A stretch of 64,000 nucleotides of DNA, taken from assembly GCF_003852895.1 (NCBI RefSeq), contig NZ_QUSW01000001.1:682001-746000 (forward strand), in the 5' to 3' direction. The number at the start of each line of letters is the position of its first letter. Within the stretch, counting starts at the first letter, position 1. Made by a program: the position numbers and the translations under genes. Source of the DNA: Rhizobacter terrae. GTDB taxonomy: Bacteria > Pseudomonadota > Gammaproteobacteria > Burkholderiales > Burkholderiaceae_C. The notes beneath the pieces were generated by a model. That model was not told where the DNA came from. It made no database searches and saw only the letters and a program-made list of their open reading frames with translations. Shown here in pieces: positions 1 to 11,136 of this stretch.

Positions 1-1272
1 TTCACGCCGCAGCCGGTGCTGATGCTCGACGTGGTCCGCATCGGCGTCGGCCTCACGCTGCTGGGTTTGTATGCGGCCCTGGGCACGCAGTTGCTCGCGT
101 TCTATGCCGATGGCGGCTGGGTGGATGCCGCAGCGCTGGCAGAGCTGAATCAGGGCCCGTGGCAGCAATCACTGCTCACTCACCTGGCGCCAGGATGGCC
201 ACAGCAAGCCTTCATCGCCACGGCCGTGCTGGGCATGCTGGCATTCACCATCGGCTGGCAGACCCGCTGGGTGAAGTGGCTGGTGCTCGTGGCGCACCTG
301 TCGCTGCTGCATCGCAATCCGCTGATCGCCTATGGCGTGGACAACATCACCGCCAGCCTGCTGTGGCTTCTGTGCCTCGCCCCCATCGGCCAGTCGCTGA
401 GCCTGGATCGCTGGCTCGCGGTGCGCCGGGCGAAGCTGGTGGATCTGTCCCATGTTCTGCCTTCGGCCACCAGCGCCCGCGCCGGCCTGTGCCTGCGCCT
501 CATCCAGTTCCAGATGGTGGTGTTCTTCTTCCTCGCCGGCGCCACCAAGCTGCAGGGTGCGAGCTGGTGGCACGGGCATGCGGTCTGGTTTGCCCTCACG
601 AACTACGAGTACGCCAACATCCCGCTGAGCTGGCTGGTCAGCCAGTTCTGGATCGTCAACCTGCTCACCTACGCCACCATCGTGCTGGAGCTGGCCTACC
701 CCTTCCTCGTCTGGGGGCCGCGACGCGGCTGGCTGCTGGCAGAGGCCATCGCGCTGCACGTGGGCATCGCGGTGATGCTGGGCTTGTACGCCTTCTCCTT
801 CGTGATGATCTTTGCCCACCTGGCCTTCGTGCGCACGACCTGGCTCGCGCAATGGCGCGAAGCCTGGCAGCGCCGCTTCGGCGGCATGGAGATGATCTAC
901 GACGGCCACTGCGGCTTCTGCAAGCGCTCGATGGCGGCCTTCCTGGCCTTCGATGGCCTCTCGCAGATCGCGGTGCGCGACTTCCGCCGGCATCCATCGC
1001 CGGTGGTCAGCGACGCCGAACTCGAGCTGGCCCTGTACCTCGTCACCACCGACGGCCGCCGCTTCGCCGGCTTCGAGGCCTATCGCCACGCCGTGCTGCG
1101 CGTGCCGGGCTTGTGGTGGGCGGTGCCGCTCTTCTACCTGCCCTGGCTCAGCCGCGCCGTCGGGAGCCGCATCTACCACTGGGTGGCCACCCACCGGAAC
1201 GTGATTTCCGACTGCGGCACGGGCACCGCGAGCGCCTGCGCGATTCCCCATGACAGCCGGGCGGAGTCCTAA
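1..1272 (+). CDS. HTTM/DCC-family membrane protein (5' end outside window)
   Basis: The reading frame is open from base 1, so the true start probably lies upstream; the first internal ATG is at 16. The N-terminal ~270 residues are a string of hydrophobic helices resembling the HTTM (vitamin-K-carboxylase-like) membrane domain. After a short basic linker comes a DUF393/DCC thioredoxin-like domain that begins IYDGHCGFCKRSM and has the CxxC pair typical of the family. DCC proteins are predicted thiol-disulfide oxidoreductases, and fusions to HTTM-type membrane domains are known. Substrate and redox partner are unknown. The following gene starts about 70 bp downstream on the same strand. Family call is firm; function is inference. 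Confidence 0.8.
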   Translation, partial: FTPQPVLMLDVVRIGVGLTLLGLYAALGTQLLAFYADGGWVDAAALAELNQGPWQQSLLTHLAPGWPQQAFIATAVLGMLAFTIGWQTRWVKWLVLVAHLSLLHRNPLIAYGVDNITASLLWLLCLAPIGQSLSLDRWLAVRRAKLVDLSHVLPSATSARAGLCLRLIQFQMVVFFFLAGATKLQGASWWHGHAVWFALTNYEYANIPLSWLVSQFWIVNLLTYATIVLELAYPFLVWGPRRGWLLAEAIALHVGIAVMLGLYAFSFVMIFAHLAFVRTTWLAQWREAWQRRFGGMEMIYDGHCGFCKRSMAAFLAFDGLSQIAVRDFRRHPSPVVSDAELELALYLVTTDGRRFAGFEAYRHAVLRVPGLWWAVPLFYLPWLSRAVGSRIYHWVATHRNVISDCGTGTASACAIPHDSRAES

Positions 1273-1343
1273 CTCCTAGAATGCGTGATCCTCCCGCCGC
1301 CAGCGCCTACCCGGCGACGAATCGGCACCACACGGACCACACC

Positions 1344-3152
1344 ATGGACACCCGCACCTCGCCCTTTCGCCTTCGCATCGAACACGTCCAGGACGTCCTG
1401 AAGCGCCGCGGCATCGCCGCCGTGCTCGTGCCGTCCTCCGACCCGCACCTGTCGGAGTACCTGCCCGAGCGCTGGCAAGGCCGACAGTGGCTGTCCGGGT
1501 TCACGGGCTCCATGGGCACGCTGGTGGTCGCACAAGACGAGGCCGCGGTGTTCGCCGACAGCCGCTACTGGACGCAGGCCGAGGCCGAACTCGCGGGCAG
1601 CGGCATCCAGCTCGTGAAGATTCCCACCGGCGCCGGCACCCAGCACGTGGACTGGATGGTCGAGCACCTCAAGGGCGGGGACACCGTGGGCGTGGACGGC
1701 GACGTGCTGGGCCTGTCGGCTGCCAACCACCTGCGCTACACGCTGGACAAGGCGGGCATGAAGCTGGACACCGCGCTGGACGTGCTCAGCGAAGTCTGGC
1801 CCGACCGCCCCGGCCTGCCCACCGCGCCGGTGTACGAGCATCGCGCACCGCAGGCGCCCATCTCCCGCGCCGACAAGCTCGCCAAGGTTCGCGAGGTGTT
1901 CCTGCGGCACGGCGCCACCCATCACTTCGTCTCCACGGTGGACGACATCGCGTGGCTGTTCAACCTGCGCGGCTCCGACGTCTCCTACAACCCCGTCTTC
2001 CTGGCGCATGCACTGATCGACGCCCACGGCGCCACGCTGTTCGTGGGCGAAGGCAAGGTCGACACCGCCCTGCAGAAGGTGCTGGCCGCCGACGGCGTGC
2101 GCATCGCGCCCTATGCCGACGCGCGCCAGGCGCTGGCTGCGCTGCCGGCCAAGTCCACGCTGCTCATCGACCCGCGCCGCGTGACGCTGGGCCTGAAGCA
2201 GGCCGTGCCCGCGGGCGTGAAGCTCATCGAGACCATCAACCCCAGCACGCTGTTCAAGAGCCGCAAGACGCCGGCCGAGGCGCAGCACGTGCGCGAAGCC
2301 ATGGCGCAGGACGGCGCCGCGATGTGCGAGTTCTACGCCTGGTTCGAGCAGGCGCTGGGCAAGGAGCGCATCACCGAACTCACCATCGACGAGAAGCTGA
2401 GCGCGGCGCGTGCGAAGCGGCCTGGCTTCGTCGGCCTGAGCTTCAACACCATCGCCGGCTACAACGCCAACGGCGCCATGCCGCACTACCGCGCTTCGCC
2501 CGAGTCGCATGCGGTGGTGGAAGGCAACGGCCTGCTGCTCATCGATTCCGGCGGCCAGTACCTGGGCGGCACGACGGACATCACCCGCGTGTGGCCCATC
2601 GGCACCATCGGCGATGCGCACCGCCGCGACTACACGCTGGTGCTCAAGGGCACGATTGCGCTGAGCCGCACGCGCTTTCCGCGCGGCACGCTGTCGCCCA
2701 TGCTGGATGCCATCGCCCGCGCGCCGCTGTGGCAGCACGGCATGGACTACGGCCACGGCACCGGCCACGGCGTGGGCTACTTCCTGAACGTGCACGAAGG
2801 CCCGCAGAGCATCAGCAAGACCATTCCCGAAGCCACCATGGCGATGGAGCCGGGCATGATCACCAGCATCGAGCCGGGCCTGTACCGGCCGGGGCAGTGG
2901 GGCATCCGCATCGAGAACCTGGTGATGAACGCGCCGGTGACGACCAGCGAGGGCAACACCTTCGGCGACTTCCTGGAGTTCGAGACGCTGACCCTGTGCC
3001 CCATCGACACCCGCTGCATCGACCGCTCGCTGATGCGCGCCGACGAGATCGACTGGCTCAACCAGTACCACGCCACGGTGCGCGAGCGCCTGTCGCCGCT
3101 GGTCAGCGGTGATGCGCTGGCCTGGCTCCAAGCGCGCACACAGCCGATTTGA
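1344..3152 (+). CDS. pepP: Aminopeptidase P family protein (M24, long form)
   Basis: Cytosolic metallopeptidase releasing an N-terminal residue that precedes proline. The 602-aa protein has the long aminopeptidase P layout: two creatinase-like N-terminal domains (~1-320), the M24 pita-bread catalytic domain (~325-540) and a C-terminal extension. Metal-ligand motifs are visible: IDSGGQYLGGTTDITR (two Asp), HGTGHGVG (His), IEPGLY and IRIENL (two Glu). I place the start at ATG 1344 (MDTRTSPF) because the 21 upstream in-frame codons look like leader sequence. A TAGAAT hexamer at 1276-1281 is a plausible -10 element. A GC-rich hairpin (3159-3185) without a U-tract follows the stop. Confidence 0.9.
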   Translation: MDTRTSPFRLRIEHVQDVLKRRGIAAVLVPSSDPHLSEYLPERWQGRQWLSGFTGSMGTLVVAQDEAAVFADSRYWTQAEAELAGSGIQLVKIPTGAGTQHVDWMVEHLKGGDTVGVDGDVLGLSAANHLRYTLDKAGMKLDTALDVLSEVWPDRPGLPTAPVYEHRAPQAPISRADKLAKVREVFLRHGATHHFVSTVDDIAWLFNLRGSDVSYNPVFLAHALIDAHGATLFVGEGKVDTALQKVLAADGVRIAPYADARQALAALPAKSTLLIDPRRVTLGLKQAVPAGVKLIETINPSTLFKSRKTPAEAQHVREAMAQDGAAMCEFYAWFEQALGKERITELTIDEKLSAARAKRPGFVGLSFNTIAGYNANGAMPHYRASPESHAVVEGNGLLLIDSGGQYLGGTTDITRVWPIGTIGDAHRRDYTLVLKGTIALSRTRFPRGTLSPMLDAIARAPLWQHGMDYGHGTGHGVGYFLNVHEGPQSISKTIPEATMAMEPGMITSIEPGLYRPGQWGIRIENLVMNAPVTTSEGNTFGDFLEFETLTLCPIDTRCIDRSLMRADEIDWLNQYHATVRERLSPLVSGDALAWLQARTQPI

Positions 3153-3158
3153 CGGATC

Positions 3159-3185
3159 GAGGAACCCGCTTCATCGGGTTTCCTC
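3159..3185 (+). terminator. Hairpin after pepP, possible weak terminator
   Basis: GAGGAACCCG pairs with CGGGTTTCCTC around a six-base loop, with one bulged base. No U-run follows, so if it stops transcription it would be inefficient or act as a 3'-end stabiliser. Confidence 0.35.
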
Positions 3186-3294
3186 GCATTCCGTCAGCGA
3201 CTTTCAGCGTTCTATCGCAACCCGCTTTCGAGGGCCGGGGCCGGCTCCTAAAGTTCGTTCCATCGCAACACGAAACGAACCCACGGAGCCCACC

Positions 3295-3471
3295 ATGTTC
3301 AGCCGCCTCACCGCCCTCGCCGCCCTCTTCGCCGTCGTGACCACCGCCTCGTTCGCCTACGCGACGAACGTGCAGCAACGCCACCACGCCGCCGCCAAGG
3401 CCAGCGCCCCGGTGATCGTGCTGGAACGCGTGGTGGTCACCGGCAAGCATGTTCCCGACACCTCCAACTGA
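3295..3471 (+). CDS. Small secreted protein, 58 aa, unknown function
   Basis: Starts at ATG 3295 after CCCACGGAGCCCACC, which contains a modest GGAG. Residues 1-23 form a convincing signal peptide (basic MFSR, hydrophobic core, ending FAYA). The mature part is only about 35 residues, rich in His, Lys and Ala, and contains VIVLERVVVTGKHV. The VVVTG string resembles the N-terminal segment of many TonB-dependent receptors, but no barrel follows. No function can be assigned. It stands alone between pepP and a strong terminator, so it is probably its own transcript. Confidence 0.65.
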   Translation: MFSRLTALAALFAVVTTASFAYATNVQQRHHAAAKASAPVIVLERVVVTGKHVPDTSN

Positions 3472-3563
3472 ACCACGGGGCGGCTTGAAGCACCGCCCCT
3501 GATCCCTCCTCTCGATAGACCCTCGCCGACGACCTCGGCAATCCACGGGATCGGTTCATTCCA

Positions 3564-3600
3564 CCCGAGGCCCACCGATCTCCGGGCCTCGGGTTTTTTT
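3564..3600 (+). terminator. Rho-independent terminator
   Basis: Perfect 10-bp stem CCCGAGGCCC / GGGCCTCGGG (3564-3573 with 3584-3593) and a 10-base loop, followed directly by seven T. It ends the transcript of the small secreted protein before the MurA-type gene. Confidence 0.9.
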
Positions 3601-3697
3601 ACGTTTGGGCCCGCTTCTTTCACGCAGGCTTCACACGTTTCTATCCCCTGTTCATCGGATGCGGCGACATTGGCCTGGTCATCAACCAGAGCCACTC

Positions 3698-5002
3698 ATG
3701 TCCAAGCTCATCGTCCACGGCGGCACCGCACTCAGCGGCCGCATCATTCCCTCGGCCAACAAGAACGCGGTGCTGCCCATCCTGTGCGCCACGCTGCTGA
3801 CCCGCCATCCGGTGCGCCTGGTGGGCGTTCCCGAGATCACCGACGTCAAGAAGATCCTGGAGCTGTTCCGCTCGCTGGGCAGCCAGGTGGAGATGGACTT
3901 TGCCACCGGCATCCTGGACATCCACCACAAGGACACGCTCTTCGACCCCGCACGCCATCGCCTGCCCGAGGAGATGCGCTCGTCCATCATGCTGGTGCCG
4001 CCGCTGCTCGCACGCTTCGGCGCGGCACGCATCGAGAATGACGTGCAGGGCTGCACGCTGGGTGCGCGCGAGATCGACCCGCATGTGGAGGTGTTCGAGA
4101 GCTTCGGTGCCAAGGTGCACCGCGGCATCGACGGCCTCCTGATCACCAGCACCGGCCCGCTCACCGCCGCTTCGCACTGGACGGACTACGCCTCCGTCAC
4201 CACCACCGAGAACTTCGTGATGTGCGCGGTGCTCGCCCAAGGTGAGTCCACACTCATGAACGCCGCCTCGGAACCGCACGTGCAGGAGTTCTGCCGCTTC
4301 ATGCAGATGCTGGGCGCGAACATCGGCGGCACCGGCACCTCGCGCCTGACGGTGGCGGGCGTGGACACCCTGCGTGGCGGCGAATTCCACTTCACCGAGG
4401 ACTTCCACGAGATCGTCACCTTCCTGGCGCTGGGTGCGATCACCGGCGGCGAGGTGAGCGTGCGCAACTCCTCGCCGGAGCAGTTCCCGCTGATCGATCG
4501 CAGCTTCGCCAAGTTCGGCGTGCGCATCACGCACGAAGGCGGCTGGTCGCGTGCGCAGGTCGACGGCAAGCTGAAGGTGAAGGAGCCTTTCACCCAGCAC
4601 ATCCTGCAGAAGATCGAGGCCGCCCCCTGGCCCTACCTGCCGGTGGACCTGCTGCCCATCTTCATCGCCCTGGGCGTGAAGGCCGAGGGCAGCGTGATGT
4701 TCTGGAACAAGGTCTACGACGGCGCCCTGGGCTGGACTTCGGAGCTGTCCAAGTTCGGCGCCCACGCCTTCCTGTCGGACCCGCACCGCATGGTGACCTT
4801 CGGCGGCAAGCCGCTGGTGCCGGCGGAGGTGGAGAGCCCCTACATCATCCGGGTGGCCATTGCCTTGCTGATGGTGGCGGCCTGCACCCACGGACGCTCG
4901 GTCATCCGCAACGCCAGCCCCATCCGCCGGGCTCATCCGCGCTTCGTGGAAAACCTGCGTTCGCTGGGGGCGCAGATCGAATGGGACGAGTCGGAGGACT
5001 GA
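3698..5002 (+). CDS. MurA-type UDP-N-acetylglucosamine 1-carboxyvinyltransferase, divergent form
   Basis: EPSP-synthase-fold enzyme of 434 aa (canonical MurA is about 420). MurA transfers enolpyruvate from PEP to UDP-GlcNAc, the first committed step of peptidoglycan synthesis. Key positions survive: K22-N23 in SANKNAVLP, the phosphate-binding Arg in EEMRSSIM (~94), the loop Cys at 119 (VQGCTLGARE) and the Asp in LPVDLLP. The surroundings are clearly non-canonical: ANKN replaces GAKN, FHEIVTFLAL replaces the usual DAYRAG region, and the C-terminus reads IRRAHPRFVENL. It may be a second MurA-like paralogue rather than the housekeeping copy. Start ATG 3698 is chosen because homology begins at MSKLIVHGG. 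Its neighbours are not cell-wall genes. Confidence 0.8.
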   Translation: MSKLIVHGGTALSGRIIPSANKNAVLPILCATLLTRHPVRLVGVPEITDVKKILELFRSLGSQVEMDFATGILDIHHKDTLFDPARHRLPEEMRSSIMLVPPLLARFGAARIENDVQGCTLGAREIDPHVEVFESFGAKVHRGIDGLLITSTGPLTAASHWTDYASVTTTENFVMCAVLAQGESTLMNAASEPHVQEFCRFMQMLGANIGGTGTSRLTVAGVDTLRGGEFHFTEDFHEIVTFLALGAITGGEVSVRNSSPEQFPLIDRSFAKFGVRITHEGGWSRAQVDGKLKVKEPFTQHILQKIEAAPWPYLPVDLLPIFIALGVKAEGSVMFWNKVYDGALGWTSELSKFGAHAFLSDPHRMVTFGGKPLVPAEVESPYIIRVAIALLMVAACTHGRSVIRNASPIRRAHPRFVENLRSLGAQIEWDESED

Positions 5003-5078
5003 GCCGGCGGGAGCGCCAAGCGCCCACCCCCCTATTTCCATGCGGGGCGCCGGGCTGGGCCGGTGAGAAAATCCCCAA

Positions 5079-5599
5079 ATGCACCTGTTGTTGTCCGCGA
5101 AGCCGCGCTTGGCTGTCCTGTGCACCGCCCTGTGGGCGGTGCTGTGCGCTTCGCCGTCGGCCTGGGCGCTGGATCCTCCCGCCGGCAAGGTCATCCTCAC
5201 CGTCACCGGCGAGGTGGCCAACCGCAATGCCCCGGAAGGCGCTGCCTTCGACATGGCCATGCTGCAGAAACTGCCGCAGCGCAGCTTCATGACCCGCACG
5301 CCCTGGTATGCCGAGCCGCGCAAGTTCACGGGCGTGGCGCTGGCCGACCTGCTGGCCGCCGTCGGCTCCAAGGCCCGCACCGCCAAGGCCGTGGCCCTGA
5401 ACGACTACCGCGTGGAGTTCCCGGTGGATGACGCCTTGAAGGGCGACGTGCTGGTGGCCTACGCGCTGGACGACAAGCCCATGCTGGTGCGCGACAAGGG
5501 CCCGCTGGTGCTAATGTACCCCTTCGACGCGCGGCCCGAGCTGCGCAACGCGGTGAACTACAGCCGCGCTGCCTGGCAGCTCAAGGCCCTGGAGTTGCG

Positions 5600-5603
<4 letters not shown>
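5079..5603 (+). CDS. Secreted Mo-cofactor-fold domain protein (putative sensory partner of next kinase)
   Basis: A 174-aa protein with a signal peptide (~1-30, ending AWA) and a mature part resembling the oxidoreductase molybdopterin-binding (sulfite-oxidase) fold: an LTVTGEV opening, FTGVALADLLAAVG, ALNDYRVEFP, then a PFD...Y end. The mature protein contains no cysteine, so the Cys that ligates Mo in true sulfite-oxidase-family enzymes is absent. A catalytic role is therefore unlikely and ligand binding more plausible. Its stop overlaps the start of the hybrid histidine kinase (GTGA), so the two are translationally coupled. A purine/AT-rich GAGAAAAT lies just before the ATG; no good Shine-Dalgarno sequence is seen. 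Confidence 0.7.
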
Positions 5604-7870
<2,267 letters not shown>

Positions 7871-7890
7871 TGGCCTTGCCGGCTGGCGAT

Positions 7891-8706
7891 TCAGTCGCCG
7901 CCGCCTCCACAGCCACCGCCGCATCCGCCGCCGTCTCCTCCCCCGTCGCCACCGCCGCCATCCCCACCGTCACCGCTGCCGCAGGACACCCCGGCATCCG
8001 ACGTGCCTGAGGAGCTGCCGCAGGACGACCCGCAGGCGAAGCCGACCGCACAGTGGGTGTCGCCCCGGTCTGCGCCCAGCAAGGTGCAGTCAGGCACGTA
8101 CTTGTAGCCACCAGGGATCGCCAGCATCGTGTCCAGCGCGAAGAGCAGCGGCAGCTTGTTCGGCTTGCGCGGGTTGATGCCTTCGTCCTTGCAGCTCCAG
8201 TACCAGGCGCGGCGCAGGCCGGAGAAGTTGTCGCCGCGGCGCAGGCTTTCGGGCGGCATGGCCTCGGTGGGCGTGTGGTGCAGCATGCGGCCGAAGACCC
8301 GCTTGCAGAAGTCCTGGTAGCCCCGGGTGTGCAGGATGAACTCGTGCCACAGCGCATCCACCACCTTGGAGGGCATGGCCACGAAGCGCCCGCCCGACTG
8401 GGCGTTGGCCACGAAGAACTGGCGCAGCCCGCGCTCGACGTCATCGACCTGGCGCTCGGTGAGCGTGGGGTACTGGGCGCGCAGCTTCTTGCGCAGGAAG
8501 GACGGGAAGGGATGGTCGAGCACCATGCGCCGCCGCTTGCTGCGCCACCAGACGCCGTAGATGTTGAAGCCCGCCAGGGCCACCAGCCCGCCCACGCAGA
8601 TGATGGGAATCAGCTTTGGGCTTGCGCCGCTCACCACCGCAAGAACCAGCGCGATGACCAGCAGGGGAATGAAAACCAGAACCTGCCGACCCAGTGATGC
8701 ATTCAT
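7891..8706 (-). CDS. Glycine-rich domain (GRDP-like) membrane protein with Gly/Cys-rich tail
   Basis: A 271-aa protein. Two hydrophobic helices lie near the N-terminus (~8-28 and 33-52), then a basic RSKRRR stretch. The next domain has WHEFILHTRGYQDFCKRVFG...LHHTP, which resembles the GRDP-like domain of plant glycine-rich domain proteins. The last ~60 residues are almost entirely Gly, Ser, Cys and Asp, with repeated GGC/GGGD units. Start 8706 is chosen because AGGAGG lies 5-10 bases upstream on the minus strand; a longer form from 8763 lacks this. Function is unknown. Its 3' end faces the hybrid kinase, 20 bp away. Confidence 0.7.
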   Translation of the reverse strand: MNASLGRQVLVFIPLLVIALVLAVVSGASPKLIPIICVGGLVALAGFNIYGVWWRSKRRRMVLDHPFPSFLRKKLRAQYPTLTERQVDDVERGLRQFFVANAQSGGRFVAMPSKVVDALWHEFILHTRGYQDFCKRVFGRMLHHTPTEAMPPESLRRGDNFSGLRRAWYWSCKDEGINPRKPNKLPLLFALDTMLAIPGGYKYVPDCTLLGADRGDTHCAVGFACGSSCGSSSGTSDAGVSCGSGDGGDGGGGDGGGDGGGCGGGCGGGGD

Positions 8707-8802
8707 TGCATGCCTCCTCTTCTTGTTGTTGTGATCTTCTTTTTCTTCTTGCTTGACCGTCAATGTGCGTCAGTTCGATGACAACACCGTGACACCGCTC
8801 GG

Positions 8803-9819
8803 CTACACGACGACCGGCTCCGGCTCCAGCCGGATGCCGAAGCGCCCATAGACGCTTTCCTGGATGGCCCGGGCCAGCGTCATCACCTCGGAGCCGATCG
8901 CACCGCCCCGGTTGACCAGCACCAGCGCCTGCTTCTCGTAGACGCCCGCCTGGCCCACCGTCTTGCCCTTCCACCCGCAGGCGTCGATCATCCAGCCGGC
9001 GGCCAGCTTCACGCTGCCATCGGGCATGGGGTAGTGAACGATCTCCGGGTCGCGGCCGATGATGTCGCGGCACTGCTCGGGCGTGACCACCGGGTTCTTG
9101 AAGAAGCTGCCTGCATTGCCGATCTGCGCCGGGTCGGGCAGCTTGGCGCGGCGCACCGCGATGATCCAGTCGGCGATCTGGCGCGCGGACGGGTTCGTGA
9201 TGCCCGTCTCGGCCACCTTGCGCTCCAGCTCCAGGTAGCCCAGCACCGGCTTCCAAGGCCTGGGCAGCAGGAAGCGCACCCGGGTGATGAGCGTGCGGCC
9301 AGCGAGCGAATGCTTGAACTCGCTGTCGCGGTAACCGAATTTGCACACGGACGCATTCAGCGTCACGCTGCGGCCGGTGATGAGGTCCACCGCGTCCAGC
9401 GAATGGAAGCGGTCCTGCAGTTCCAGGCCGTAGGCGCCGATGTTTTGCACCGGCGCGGCCCCCACGGTGCCCGGGATCAGCGCCATGTTCTCCAGCCCCG
9501 GGTAGCCGTTGGCCAGCGTCCAGGTGACGAATTCGTGCCAGTTCTCCCCGGCGCCGGCCTCCACCAGCCAGCCGTCCGGACGCTCCTCCACCAGCCGCCG
9601 GCCCATGACCTCCACCTTGACCACCACCTGCGGCATGTCCCGGGTGAGCACGATGTTGCTGCCGCCTCCCAGGATGAACTTCGGCGCCAGGCCCAGCTGC
9701 GGGTGGTCGACCACCTGCCGCACGTCCGCGTCGCTGGCCACGCGCACGAGCGTGTGCGCCACGGCCGGCAGGCCGAAGGTGTTGTATGGTTTCAGGCTCA
9801 CACCTGACTCGATATGCAT
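8803..9819 (-). CDS. murB: UDP-N-acetylmuramate dehydrogenase MurB
   Basis: Cytosolic FAD enzyme reducing UDP-GlcNAc-enolpyruvate to UDP-MurNAc with NADPH, the second step of peptidoglycan precursor synthesis. At 338 aa it matches type I MurB (E. coli ~342). Visible motifs are the FAD-binding ILGGGSNIV and [16 protein letters not shown], the catalytic-Ser motif [10 protein letters not shown] and the C-terminal Glu in LEPEP. The start at 9819 (MHIESGV) is where homology begins. It is divergent from yajQ across a 78-bp spacer. The partner step (MurA) is represented in the window only by the divergent paralogue at 3698. Confidence 0.96.
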   Translation of the reverse strand: MHIESGVSLKPYNTFGLPAVAHTLVRVASDADVRQVVDHPQLGLAPKFILGGGSNIVLTRDMPQVVVKVEVMGRRLVEERPDGWLVEAGAGENWHEFVTWTLANGYPGLENMALIPGTVGAAPVQNIGAYGLELQDRFHSLDAVDLITGRSVTLNASVCKFGYRDSEFKHSLAGRTLITRVRFLLPRPWKPVLGYLELERKVAETGITNPSARQIADWIIAVRRAKLPDPAQIGNAGSFFKNPVVTPEQCRDIIGRDPEIVHYPMPDGSVKLAAGWMIDACGWKGKTVGQAGVYEKQALVLVNRGGAIGSEVMTLARAIQESVYGRFGIRLEPEPVVV

Positions 9820-9897
9820 GCGAGAATTTTCGCCGATCCGCGGGGCCGGCCGTCCCGCGTCGAGTCCATACCCCGGCACCCTACAAGACAACAGCCC

Positions 9898-10386
9898 ATG
9901 CCCAGCTTTGACACCGTCCTCGAGCCCAACCTGGTCGAGGTGAAAAACGCCGTCGACCAGACCTCCAAGGAAATCGGCACGCGTTTCGATTTCAAGGGCT
10001 CCTCCGCCCGCATCGAACAAAAGGACAAGGAAATCACCGTCTTCGCCGACAGCGACTTCCAGATCGGCCAGGTGATGGACATCCTGCTGGCCAAGCTCAC
10101 CAAGCGCTCGGTGGACGTGCGCTACCTGGACCGCAGCGCCAAGATCGAGAAGATCGGTGGCGACAAGGTCAAGCAGTTGCTGACCGTGAAAAACGGCATC
10201 GACAGCGACACCGCGAAGAAGATTCAATCCCTCGTGAAGCAGAGCAAGCTCAAGGTGCAGGCCGCCATCCAGGGCGACACCGTGCGCGTCACGGGCGCCA
10301 AGCGCGACGACCTGCAAGCTGCCATGGCCTTGCTGCGCAAGGACGTGGCCGACGTGCCGCTGACCTTCAACAACTTCCGGGACTGA
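9898..10386 (+). CDS. yajQ: YajQ family nucleotide-binding protein
   Basis: A 162-aa cytosolic protein of the YajQ/UPF0234 family: MPSFDTV start, GTRFDFKG and a C-terminal [10 protein letters not shown]-type end (here [10 protein letters not shown]). Members bind nucleotides or tRNA, and one characterised homologue is a cyclic-di-GMP effector working with a LysR-type regulator. No such regulator is adjacent here. Start ATG 9898 matches the family's invariant N-terminus; in-frame codons upstream are leader. It is transcribed divergently from murB and followed after 5 bp by the retropepsin-like gene, so probably shares a transcript with it. Confidence 0.95.
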   Translation: MPSFDTVLEPNLVEVKNAVDQTSKEIGTRFDFKGSSARIEQKDKEITVFADSDFQIGQVMDILLAKLTKRSVDVRYLDRSAKIEKIGGDKVKQLLTVKNGIDSDTAKKIQSLVKQSKLKVQAAIQGDTVRVTGAKRDDLQAAMALLRKDVADVPLTFNNFRD

Positions 10387-10391
10387 CCCTC

Positions 10392-11027
10392 TTGATCCGC
10401 CTTGTTGCCGCGCCCGTGCTGGCGCTGATGAGCCTTGCCGCCGGCGCGCAGACCGTGTCGCTGTCGGGCAGCATGGGCGACAAGGCGCTGCTGGTCATCA
10501 ACGGCACGCCGCGCACGCTGGCCGCGGGTGCGAGCTTCCAGAACGTCAAGGTCATCAGCGTCGCTGCGGGCGAGGCCGTGGTCGAGATGGACGGCAAGCG
10601 CTCCACGCTCACCCTGGGCGGCGCACAGGTGAACCTGGGCCGCGGCGACAGCGAGGGCAGCGGCAGCCGAATCGTGCTGACGGCCGGCTCCGGCGGGCAC
10701 TTCGTCACCGGCGGCAGCATCAATGGCCGGGCCGTGAGTTTCATGGTGGACACCGGCGCCACCATGGTCGCCATGAGTGAATCCGACGCCGAACGCATCG
10801 GCCTCAAGTACAAGAGCGGCGAGCGGGGCCTCGCCAACACCGCCAACGGTCAGGTGCCCGTGTACCGGGTGAACCTGAACACCGTGCGGGTGGGCGATGT
10901 CCAGGTCTACAACGTGGACGCCTTGGTCGTGCCCATGCCGATGCCCAACGTGCTGCTCGGCAACAGCTTCCTCACCCGCTTCCAGATGAAGCGTGAGAAC
11001 GATGTGCTGACGCTGGAGCGGCGTTGA
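10392..11027 (+). CDS. Retropepsin-like aspartic protease, clan AA (TIGR02281 type)
   Basis: A 211-aa exported protein starting at TTG 10392, five bases after the yajQ stop. Residues 1-20 form a signal peptide (ending AAGAQ). A ~80-residue N-terminal domain with GSMGDKALLVING precedes a single-domain retropepsin fold. The active-site triad is at D120 (MVDTGATMVAM), and VLLGNSFLTRF marks the flap/dimer strand near the end. Such enzymes act as homodimers, and this group is typical of Proteobacteria with unknown substrates. Placement in the periplasm is inferred from the signal peptide. Confidence 0.88.
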   Translation: MIRLVAAPVLALMSLAAGAQTVSLSGSMGDKALLVINGTPRTLAAGASFQNVKVISVAAGEAVVEMDGKRSTLTLGGAQVNLGRGDSEGSGSRIVLTAGSGGHFVTGGSINGRAVSFMVDTGATMVAMSESDAERIGLKYKSGERGLANTANGQVPVYRVNLNTVRVGDVQVYNVDALVVPMPMPNVLLGNSFLTRFQMKRENDVLTLERR

Positions 11028-11107
11028 ATATTCACGGCAGTTACATCGGGGTTTCGAGGTTGATGACACTACGTCAACTACACAACCACGCCCTTTGAAT
11101 GCTCGAT

Positions 11108-11129
11108 AGCATGCGTGTTTGCGCATGCT
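11108..11129 (+). promoter_or_regulatory. Leader hairpin immediately upstream of GH13 gene
   Basis: A perfect 8-bp stem AGCATGCG / CGCATGCT with a 6-base loop ends 7 bases before ATG 11137, where a ribosome-binding site would lie. An additional imperfect inverted repeat (GTTGATGAC...GTCAAC, 11059-11078) sits ~60 bp upstream and could be an operator. Role is inferred from position only. Confidence 0.45.
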
Positions 11130-11136
11130 TCCCCCC

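Noticed and set aside
1269-3131. 620-codon frame antisense to aminopeptidase P
   Set aside because: No recognisable motif; plus-strand frame has complete M24 metal-binding motifs.
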